From Haematobia irritans (Eukaryota; Arthropoda; Insecta; Diptera; Muscidae), in the NCBI RefSeq assembly GCF_050003625.1, contig NC_134398.1:60535641-60599640 (forward strand): a stretch of DNA of 64,000 bases, read 5' to 3'. Of this stretch, positions 55,320 through 64,000 are shown piece after piece (the first letter of the stretch is position 1; every line of letters begins with the position of its first letter). A model generated the notes under the pieces. It saw only the letters and a list, made by a program, of their open reading frames with translations. It ran no database searches and was not told the DNA's origin. A program made the position numbers and the translations under genes.

Positions 55320-56764
55320 ATGGAGAAATTAGAAATGCGTGCTTTCATTAAATATTTACATAAAAAAGGTTTCTCGGAACAAGAAATTCATAATGATATG
55401 GTGAATGTGTTAGGTGAAAGTGCTCCTTCATATGCAACAGTTAAAAATTGGGTTGCTGAATTTAAACGTGGTCGTACAAGCATTGAAGATTAACCACGTA
55501 GTGGACGTCCAAAAACAGCAACAACAACAGAAATTGTGGCCAAAGTGCATGATATGGTATTAAATGATCGACGAATAAAAGTGCGTGAAATTGCTAATAT
55601 CATGGGCATCTCAAATTATCTAGTCCATTTAATTTTGCATGAAGAACTACAGATGAAAAAGCTTTCCGCAAGATGGGTGCCGTATTTGTTAACAGTCGAT
55701 CAAAAATGAACATTCCTCAAGCTTGTTAAGATCGTTTTAAGCTAAATAATACCATTTTTAAGAATATGCTTGAATCTGTTCAGAAGCAATTCCTTTTATT
55801 TTGTCTTCGCGGACGTGGGTGGAACCACAGCTCACTTCCGTCATACGAACATAGACTAAATATTATAAAATTACCCTCATTGTCAAGTAGGAGGACTATG
55901 TTAAATGTAACTTTTGTGATGAATATTATTCAGGGAAAAATTGAATCAAAATTTCTCCTTAGAAGAATTCTGATCAACGTTCCGATTTTGAACTTTTACG
56001 TATTTCATACTATGGAGCTAATTATGCTAATAATGTCTACAATTTAATCAACTTTATGGTATTATAAACCTGTCTAAAAATCGAGATTCATTAAAAAGAA
56101 ATATAATTTTACATTTAAATAGATACGAAATATTGTATATATTAGTCTGTAAGGATGTATCTATAGACTTAAAAAAAGTGGATTTTAAGCGTCGCTTCGT
56201 AACTGTTGATGGATCCACCACTATACTCCAGAGACAAAAGAACAATCCAAACAATGGACTGAAGCTGGAGGAAGTGCCCCAAAGAAGGCAAAAACAATTC
56301 AATCGGCTGGTAAGGTTATGGCAACGGATTTTTGCGACTTCAAAGGTATTTTATTGATTGACTATCTGCAAAAGAGTAAAACAATACCTTCAGAGTACAA
56401 TTGCAACCTTTTGGATCAATTAAATGTACAAATTCGAGAAAAATGTCCAGGATTACAACACAAAAAAATAATTTTTCATCAAGACAACGCACCAGCGCAC
56501 AAGAGTGTTTTACAAATGGCTAAAATCAACGAATTAAAGTACGAGTTGCTTGACCACCCACATTATTTTCCTGATTTAGCTCCCAGTGACCCATTACTTG
56601 TTCCCAAATCTAAAAAAATCCTTGCCTCAAATGAAGATGCAATTACAGTTGTAAACCACTATTTTGAAGACTTTGAGGAAAACTTTTTTAATCAAGGGAT
56701 AGAATTGCTAGAAAAGCGTTGGAATAAGCGTATTGAAGTTTCAGGAGATTATATTGACAAATAA
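55320..56764 (+). pseudogene. Mariner transposase (DD34D), dead
   Basis: ATG at 55320 starts MEKLEMRAFIKYL, followed by an HTH-like N-terminus to TSIED, where a TAA (55491-55493) stops the frame. RSGRP follows in the same frame, then further HTH and linker sequence and another stop after VDQK. A Jockey fragment then interrupts. After it come FVTVDG with the first catalytic D (about 56205), frame-shifted text, KVMAT and FKGILLIDYLQK, HQDNAPAHKS with the second D (about 56480) and FPDLAPSD with the third, 34 residues later. The end is SGDYIDK at 56761. ETW of the usual first-D motif reads GST, another change. Inactive. Confidence 0.85.
55760..56170 (+). mobile_element. Jockey-like LINE fragment
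   Basis: The frame 55766-56047 contains SVQKQFLLF, SLPSYEHRLNIIKLPSLSSR and FVMNIIQGKIESKFLL, the pattern at the C-terminal end of Jockey-clade reverse transcriptases. It breaks the mariner transposase between the HTH part and the catalytic part. It ends in an A-rich stretch (CTTAAAAAAAG), and target duplication is not clear. Confidence 0.7.
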
Positions 56765-57572
56765 AAACATTTTTGAAAAACGAACTATTCCCTTTCATTG
56801 ATAGGCTAAGAAGTTTCCGAACAGTCCTCGTATTAAAACTTCTTAACACCTTTTTTTTTTTCTTTTAAATTGTAAGTTAGTCCATACCCATTACGGGGTA
56901 TATATTAAACAAAAAAAGACCGAATAAATACGTAAATAATTCAGTTAGACAAAATTTTCTATAGAAATAAAATTTTGACAAAATTTTCTATAGGAATATA
57001 ATTTTGACAAAATTTTCTATAGAAATAAAATTTTGTTAGATTATTTTTGGCTCGAGTGGCAACCTTGATTATGAACCGAAATGGACCAAATTTTGTGTGA
57101 TTGGGGATCGGCTATATATAACTTTAGACCAATGTGGACCAATTTTGTTATGGATGTTAGCGGCCACATACTGGCGCAATATACCAAATTTCACCACGTA
57201 CCAAATTTCAACCGGGTCGGATGAATTTTGCTCCTCCAAGGGGCTCCGGAGGTCAAATTTGGGTATCGGTTTATATGGGGGCTATATATAATTATGCAGC
57301 GATTTGGACCCATTTTGGCATGGTTATGAGAGACCATATACTAACACCATGTACCAAATTTCAACCGGATCGGATGAATTTTGCTTCTCCAAGAGGCTCC
57401 GCAAGCCAAATCTGAGCGTCGGTTTATATGGGGCCTATACGTAAAAGTCCATCAACAACAACTAATTGTGCCAAGTTTCAAGTCGATAGCTTCGTTCGGA
57501 AGTTAGCGTGATTTCAACAGACGGACGGACATGCTTAGATCGACTCAGAATTTCACCACGACACAGAATATA

Positions 57573-57982
<410 letters not shown>

Positions 57983-58072
57983 TTTATGGGGTCTTAGAGC
58001 AATATTTCGATGTGTTACAAACGGAATGACAAAGTTTATATACCACCCATCCTATGGTGGAGGGTATAAAAA

Positions 58073-58682
58073 TTATGTCAAATAAATTTTCTTGAATTTG
58101 AATATATACTTATTTTTGTGAGATCGGTAATACAGTTTAGCTAAATGTTATAAAAATAACCTAAATTTTTTAACTTAACCAAAAATATTCTTCCTGGTTT
58201 TGAGTGAGGGGAGGAATTTCTTACTTATTTTGAGGATTTTGGTTAAATTTTTCTTCAAATTCAGAAAATATTATTTTGCTTTGAAGTATCTTTTATAATT
58301 CGGCATTTTATACACATTTATTTGTAAGTAATTAAAAATTAATATATTCTAAAAAAAGAACGAAAATTCGAAAATTCTGCATCCTAATGTTAAGTTTATA
58401 GAGCCTAGATTCAAAGTTTGATAGAACCATAAAACTGTTTTTATTTGAAAGAAGGAGTTTTCCAAAATCGTACAAAATAGTTCAGAATATCTTAAAATGT
58501 TTATCAAGTGAATAATAAAATAATTATGGCAAATAATTCTTCTTTAATTTGTCGATAAATTTTTAATTGTTTTTGTGAACTCCGCGCGACATCTGCGTTT
58601 GTAATACACTTTAACATTTTCAAAAATTAACCTAAATTTACCAAAATCTCCTTCCTGGTTGGTTCTTTGTTTTTTGAGTGTA
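58073..58682 (+). repeat. Two diverged copies of the 38407-type repeat
   Basis: CTTCCTGGTT and the preceding AACCTAAATTT... stretch occurs at 58150-58195 and again at 58620-58680, the latter ending TTTTTTGAGTG before TA (58681-58682). CGACATCTGCGTTTGTAATAC matches 38680. Class uncertain, probably short TA elements. Confidence 0.45.
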
Positions 58683-59073
58683 CCGCCAATCGACTCTTTC
58701 TAACTACATTTTGTATAACCCGTAAATCGTTTTTGGAAACATCATTCATTGGCCATTTTAAACTATGTCTGTATACATTGCCTATTATTGTTGGAAAATA
58801 ATTTATTTGTAAGAAGTAACCATCATCTGCTTTCATTTTGAGATGTTTTAGTTTTGTCCAATATAATCTTTATTAACATTGAGATTTTCTAATTGTTCAA
58901 GTATTTCATAGAGAATTTGCGGAAGTCAATTTAGGAAATCCATTGTCCAAAACTGCATCCGTTTCATCTTCTCGTCGAGACTGCAATGTCGGGCACATTT
59001 GTTCATAAATAGAATCAGTAAAATGTCGTTTTTCATATTCATTTGGAGCCAGTGGCCAATATCCATTATTAAG
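58683..59073 (-). pseudogene. Broken coding segment, unrecognised protein
   Basis: The minus strand from 59073 reads 54 codons without a stop (NNGYWPLAPNEYEKRHFTD, then IYEQMCPTLQSRREDETDA) to a TGA at 58907-58909. A different frame continues QILYEILEQLENLNVNKDY, and a third frame (58836 to the repeat at 58682) gives DDGYFLQINYFPTIIGNVY and SLKWPMNDVSKNDLRVIQN. The mix of residues is unlike the low-complexity frames nearby. An acceptor-like TTTCCTGTTCATAACCCAG ends just before 59073. It may be an exon or a retrocopy fragment of a host gene, or a transposase I cannot place; two frameshifts mark it as broken. Confidence 0.45.
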
Positions 59074-59075
59074 CT

Positions 59076-59720
59076 GGGTTATGAACAGGAAATACTACTC
59101 AACAACAACCATCGTGGTAGTTTCAAAACAGTTTGAACAGTTTTCAGTAGAAGTTGATGTTGCAGTTCCAGGGAGTCATTGCTATTGTGGTTTAGCTTTT
59201 GTTTGAATTATTTTAAGTGGCGGCAAGTGGTGCTTTATTGTTGGGGCTTTAACTTTTGTTTTGCTTGGAAAAATATATGTTGCATGTATTGATGTAAGGA
59301 ATGTGATGCTGACTATTCGTATTGTTTTTGGGTGGAACGTATTGTTCTTTACGAGGATTTAGTAAAAAGTTTTAAGACATTATTTAAATTGGCCAGTTGA
59401 TGTGAATTTCCAATTATCAATTTATACAAATTCATTGGGACTTGCTGTTTGTAGAGCCAAATGTCAGGTATATACCAACAATATACATGTCAACAAATAT
59501 TTAGTAGTTACAAAAGATAATGAACTCATTATGGTTATTATCATGGTTACCGTTATCCCTACAGACATAGCAAAACGTTTTGGAAAACGTGTATCTATAA
59601 CGTTGTTCTTTGTTTTGTCATATACACCAAAAGCATATTTCAGGATTTTTCCAAACAAAATAATGTTTGTATTTTTCAAACATATTATAGGTAGACATAG
59701 GGAGAAAAAATTTTAATGAA
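59076..59720. other. Unassigned DNA
   Basis: Upstream of the broken coding segment. A 104-codon plus frame at 59402-59716 overlaps a 71-codon minus frame and ends in AACATAT-family text; neither is convincing. Confidence 0.4.
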
Positions 59721-60053
59721 ATTTTCTTTGTGTATATATATATTTAAGGCGTCAATTGGTTACTTCCATTATTTTACTTGCAGCATACACTCTAGGTCTC
59801 TCTTCCTAAACACATGTATGTTTATAGGCGATTTCTAAATTAATATATGTTTGCACACAAACATATTATATTTACAAAAATGTAATGTCCCAAACATAAT
59901 ATGTTCTAAAATATTAAACATTTTGTGCTAGTTTATGAACATTATATTATGACACTTAAAAGTAATGTGTTAAAAAATTTGAGTTCATAACAACAACACA
60001 TGCTTGTACGTTGATGGTTATAGTGATAATTATCTGTTCATGGCAATAACAGT

Positions 60054-60122
60054 TACGTAGCCCAGTGGACAGTGTGTTGGCTTACAAACTGTATGGTCTG
60101 AGGTTCGATTCTCCGTCCAGGT
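60054..60122 (+). other. tRNA-like sequence
   Basis: TAGCCCAGTGG (60058-60068) is an A box and GGTTCGATTCT (60102-60112) a B box. Nearly the same as 61651-61718. Confidence 0.6.
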
Positions 60123-61461
60123 GAAAGGTACAATAAAAAAATATATATAAATATAAAATCCAACAAGTATATACGGCCGTAAGTTCGGCCAGGCCTAATC
60201 TTATGTACCCTCCACCATAAATTGTGTAGAAACTTCTATCAAAGACTGTCATCCACAATTTAATTACACTGTTAGAAAAATATGTTTTTCATATGTTCCG
60301 ATATAAACAAAATGTGTTTCGGGCACGATTTTAAACCACAATATATTTAAGTGCGAACATGTAATTTTCCTAAACTAACACTAAATGTTTGGGACATCTA
60401 TGTTAATATGTTAGAATATATTATGTTTGGGGCATGAATGTTTCATAAAAATCATATGTGTGAATACAAACATATATACATTTACAAATTTCAACTAAAC
60501 ATACATATGTTGTGATATTTTATTCAAAGCGACAGAGAGAGTATAGAGAGAAATAGAGATGGAAACCGGGAGAGTTGACGAAAGATATCAATATAACACA
60601 GCAAAAGAGTCAAAAGAGAACAATTTCTGTGAAATCGCTTGTATGTTGTTTCGGAAAACTGTTTTATGATAAGGCCAAAAATTTGATATGTTTAAGTCTA
60701 AATATTATTTAATTTGAATAAAGAGAATATACATTCTGAACCAAGAGAATAGACATTTGAAAAACAAACAGCTTATGTTTTCACCTTGAGAGCAGCATTT
60801 TATGTATGTGTGGACATGTGTTTTGTTTATCATTTTGGCATTATTTTTTTCTTGGTTCGTTAAAAGAAATCAGGGGTCTTCATAAAAATAACGAAAGGGC
60901 ACTATACTCTTTTTAGAGTTGGGACGGTAAAATGAAATAAGGAGGAAATAGTGAAAAATTACACAGTAAAATGTAAAAAAAACAAAGTTTAGTTTCTCTT
61001 TATTAAAAAGTAGTCCACGAGGAGTTGACGGACACCATCAAATATAAAAGCGGGCATTAAGTTCGACTTTTACAGCTAAAACAATTTAAAAAGTTTATTT
61101 TCTTTAAAATGAATTATTAAAGAAAAATAAAAGGAATTTTAGAGCGATGGTGTTAAATGCTAGTAAAAAACTGTTCACTCCTAAATAAATTTATGTTTAT
61201 ATTATAAAATTATGTATGTATGTATGTTTTGTTAGTTTTTGAATTCCTTCCAAATTTTAAAGTTTTGTACAAAAACAGTTTTTTATTACAAGATTGTTAT
61301 TTTTGCAATAAAAAATAATATTTTATCCAAAAATCATTCAATTTCGTTTATATCAAGCACTGTTACTGACTATAAATCTTTAATAACGCACATTTCGATG
61401 TTTCATTTAAAAAAATTAATATAGTATAAATATAAATGTGTAAATTAAAAAAAAAAAATCG

Positions 61462-61532
61462 GTCGGAGCAGGGATTGAACCCACGACCCTTTGCATGCAA
61501 GGCAGACATGCTAACCACTGCTCCACGTGACA
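61462..61532 (-). other. tRNA-like sequence (mirror of 40887-40957)
   Basis: Same sequence as 40887-40957 in the inverted copy, with the T run read from the minus strand at 61448-61459. Confidence 0.55.
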
Positions 61533-61650
61533 AACAAATGTATGTTTCTGTTAAATAATGTTATGTTTGCATGGGCTCGTGGGCGCTGCAAACTATGCTA
61601 TATAAATGTAACATAAAACGATAATTATCTACTGGTGACTATAACAGCTA

Positions 61651-61718
61651 CGTAGCCCAGTGGATAGTGTGTTGGCTTACAAACTGTATGGTCCTCGGTT
61701 CGATTCTCCGTGCAGGCG
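61651..61718 (+). other. tRNA-like sequence (mirror of 40701-40768)
   Basis: TAGCCCAGTGG and GGTTCGATTCT in the plus orientation, as in the other copy. Confidence 0.6.
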
Positions 61719-62326
61719 AAAGGTAAAATTTAAAAAAATTTATAAAAGTGAATAATTTCTTCAACATTATTTGTATTACAGAGAAAGGTGCCAATAACTA
61801 AAAAATTTCGTGGAAGTGAAAATTACGAGTATGTTAGGGAATGAGCACAATCGTGTTTGGGAAAAATTCTTCCAAGCATATAATATTTTTGGCTCAAAAT
61901 GCTTCCAAACATATAATATGTTCACATAAAACAAACATATTAATGTTTCGGCAGTATGCAATAATATATGTGCTTCCTGCAAAATATGTTTGGAACATAT
62001 GTTAAAGAAGCGATTTTTTTTGAGGGTGTACTCGGGTTGTGGTATCTTAAACTTCTTAACACGGTTTTCTAAATTGTGAGTTAGTCGATAGCTTGTTTCG
62101 TTCGGAAGTTAGCGTGATTTCAACAGACGGACGGACATGCTCAGATCGACTCAGAATTTCACCACGACCCAGAATATATATACATTATGGGGTCTTAGAG
62201 CAATATTTCGATGTGTTACAAACGGAATGACAAAGTTAATATACCCCATCCTATGGTGGAGGGTATAATAATTTCGTCTTCATTGTTTGTATTACAGAAA
62301 AACGTGCTAAGAACTAAATAAACCAC

Positions 62327-62660
62327 GTGGAAGAGAAGATAGAATTAGCCAGCAAAATAAAAAAAATTGAGTTACGTTTTTATGAAATTGTTTTTACATC
62401 CTGTAAAAGAATCAACGTTTACAACAGAAATAATATAGTTTCCTTCCAAACAAACTACCTTAGCCAGAAAAATAAAAACAACATTTTGAGTTACGTTTTT
62501 ATGAAATTGGTTTTACATCCTGTAAAAGAATCAACGTTTATAACAGCAATAATATAGTTTCCTTCCAAACAAACTACCTTAGCCAGAAAAATAAATAAAA
62601 ACAACATTTTGAGTTACGTTTTTATGAAATCACAGCGAAAAGCAAATTGCAAACGATATT
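62327..62660 (+). repeat. Tandem repeat, period about 120 bp
   Basis: GAGTTACGTTTTTATGAAAT starts at about 62369, 62488 and 62611, giving periods of 119 and 123 bp; the third unit is partial. It lies within the right part of the 59722-62706 element. Confidence 0.85.
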
Positions 62661-62707
62661 TGTTTGTCTAAAATTTCGTTTGGGAAAAAAGAATTATTGT
62701 TTTGCGT

Positions 62708-63700
62708 ATCCAGTCGGGGCGGACTCATCGCCATTCTTATTTGCTTTCTATTCCAAAAATGCATACATTTGATTGTAAAAAAATCCTACACAACTCTCGT
62801 ACAATTTAAATAATTTTCATTTCTAGGTTTTCTTTTGTTTGATTAAACTATTTGTATTGCCACTTATGGGATACTTGAGCTAACGATCATTTAGTAAAAT
62901 TCCAGTTAAATTACTTTTAAAATGTCGAGCTTTAGAAAAGTACTTCATTATAAGCATAAAATATGCTTTGCTCATACTTAGTTATGTTTATAAAAATAAT
63001 ACAGGAAAACAATGTTCAATGTGAAAACTCTACCAAACCCAGCCATCGCATAAAATGGCAACATTAAACTCCTTTAAGCCGATTACTTTTTCATTGTATT
63101 GTGGTGGTGTAGTTTTTTATTTGTTCTTTATTTCGTCGTCGATTACGCTGTATTAGCCTCTAATGCAGCTGAATCATTAATGTAAAGGCAATTGAAAATC
63201 TATAACCGCAGAATAAATAAATGAAAAATATTGAGTAGTCTTAACTTTAAGTGGGTTAATTGGATCATATCATTGAGTTTGTGTGGGTCGATTTTCCATG
63301 AACATAGTCAAGTCAATGGAATTTATCTGTAAAGGGCGATACACAGCACATGAAAACGGAACCAATCACTAACATTTCTATAGTTAAACGGATTAATTCA
63401 TTGCTATCAATCATTGAAATACAATTATATATAGTTTGATTAGTTCAAATAATTTCATTATTATTTTAATTTCAGCTTATAGCCATATATTGACTAAACT
63501 ACAAGAGTAGCTTAACCAACAGTGTAGCAGTATGTTTGTCAAATTGATTCAGGTTAAACACTTTAGACTACAAGTAGCGCCTTTTGAAAACAATTAAGAA
63601 AATTTGTTTACTTTATAGGATAGACTTTGTAATATAGCTTCTTCTTAAACCTCGAATATGAAACAGGTATCACGAAAATACGTCCATGGGGCGTCTACGC
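62708..63700. other. Unassigned DNA
   Basis: No repeat family and no frame over 60 codons. It looks like ordinary intergenic or intronic DNA. Confidence 0.4.
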
Positions 63701-63734
63701 CCAATCATATTTAGTTATGTTGACTTGAATTTAA

Positions 63735-64000
63735 AAATAAAAATTGTTAATTTAACTATACCAATAGTTAATTCAACTATTCCATGGTTAATTTTTTTAA
63801 CCATGACGTGATTAAAACTAAAATAATTATAGTTAATTTAAATATACCATGGTTGATTTTTTAAACCACGAAAATTTTAAAAATTAAAATAATAACGGTG
63901 AGGTTAACAATTACACGGTGGGTATTTTTACCCATGAAAATTGTAAAATTAAAATAGCGATAGTTAATTTTGCTATTCCATGGTTGATATGTTTAACCAT
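63735..64000. repeat. CCATGGTTAA motif array, runs off the window
   Basis: ATAGTTAATT, ACTATACC and CCATGGTTAATTTTTTTAAC-like units recur every 50-90 bp (63755, 63783, 63835, 63850, 63968). It resembles the internal arrays of the short TA elements, but no end is visible. Confidence 0.5.

Larger units (their letters stand above)
54151..56830 (+). mobile_element. Second mariner, with nested TA element and LINE
   Basis: Terminal repeats CGAGGTCAGTTCGGAAACTT and complement CGAGGACTGTTCGGAAACTT, TA at 54149-54150 and 56831-56832. Without the nested 54180-55167 and ~55760-56170 insertions about 1.28 kb remains, a normal mariner length. Confidence 0.92.
60267..62028 (-). mobile_element. TA element with tRNA-like pair, inverted copy
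   Basis: Starts CACTGTTAGAAAAATATG after TA (60265-60266), ends CGATTTTTTTTGAGGGTG before TA (62029-62030). Exactly 1762 bp, like 40391-42152, and reverse-complementary to it at every place I compared, including two identical short frames. Confidence 0.93.
60162..62270 (-). mobile_element. INE-A Helitron-like element split by a TA element
   Basis: Starts AACAAGTATATACGGCCG with hairpin and ends CCTATGGTGGAGGGTATAA. The nested 60267-62028 element entered at CAATTTAATTA/CTCGGGTTG. The monomer region is deleted, so after AATTGTGAGTTAGTCGATAG it goes straight to the TTCGTTCGGAAGTTAGC block. Confidence 0.75.
59722..62706 (-). mobile_element. Old tRNA-like TA element hosting INE-A
   Basis: 59810-60000 is AACATAT-family text; 60054-60122 holds a plus tRNA-like sequence; the INE-A at 60162-62270 interrupts. 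After it, 62275-62706 matches the reverse of 40150-40390 and ends AATTATTGTTTTGCG before TA. The left end is uncertain. Confidence 0.5.

Noticed and set aside
59402..59716. 104-codon plus frame
   Set aside because: It overlaps an opposite frame and runs into AACATAT repeat text.

Overview
The window looks like AT-rich intergenic DNA of a higher fly (muscoid Diptera). The best clue to the organism is a degenerate mariner at 1431-3660. Its 31-bp ends and transposase match the Himar1 (irritans-subfamily) type, first known from the horn fly Haematobia irritans. Haematobia or a close relative is therefore a reasonable guess, not a proof, because such mariners also occur in other insects. Only one ordinary-looking host gene is visible: an intronless 209-codon frame at 253-882 with a TATA box, an initiator and a polyadenylation signal. 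A second, broken stretch of coding-like sequence lies at 58683-59073 on the minus strand. I found no rRNA gene, no intact tRNA gene and no CRISPR array.

Almost everything else is transposable elements inserted into one another. Five classes can be separated by their ends and target duplications. (1) Many non-autonomous elements have ends 5'-CAC...GTG-3' and a TA target duplication. They fall into sequence families: 'AACATAT' elements, 'CACTGAAAAAAA' elements, 'AGTTCATTTTTCG' elements, and others. (2) hAT elements with 8-bp target duplications lie at 10565, 18405, 19759, 21444 and 24070; one of them carries a broken hAT transposase C-terminus. (3) Tc1/mariner elements include the Himar1-like copy, a second DD34D mariner at 54151-56830, and Tc1 fragments. 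(4) LINE pieces belong to an RNase H-bearing family with a GGTTA-repeat tail and to a Jockey-like family. (5) Two large families of Helitron-like elements of the INE-1/DINE-1 (Helentron) type are present, called INE-A and INE-B here. They have a TATACCC hairpin end, a GTCY microsatellite, internal repeats and a GC-rich hairpin near a CTTGTT end.

Layout: 1-1130 host gene; 1130-4430 old CACTG element carrying the mariner, which carries a LINE; 4430-8010 old TA element with nested insertions; 8170-12391 INE-B and hAT; 12441-18265 short-element and INE remnants; 18310-22800 tRNA-like composite carrying two hATs, an INE and a TA element; 24070-30466 a hAT interrupted by a TA element (itself holding an INE and a CACTG element) and a LINE (itself holding a TA element); 31238-36152 TA elements, a Tc1 fragment and a fold-back element; 36470-62700 six INE-A copies alternating with TA elements; 62705-64000 mostly unrecognised sequence ending in a short palindromic motif array.

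The most novel signal is the TA-duplicating CAC...GTG group. Several members (notably 40391-42152 and its inverted same-length copy 60267-62028) carry two divergently oriented tRNA-like sequences with recognisable Pol III A and B boxes between DNA-transposon ends. No transposase that would move this group is encoded in the window.
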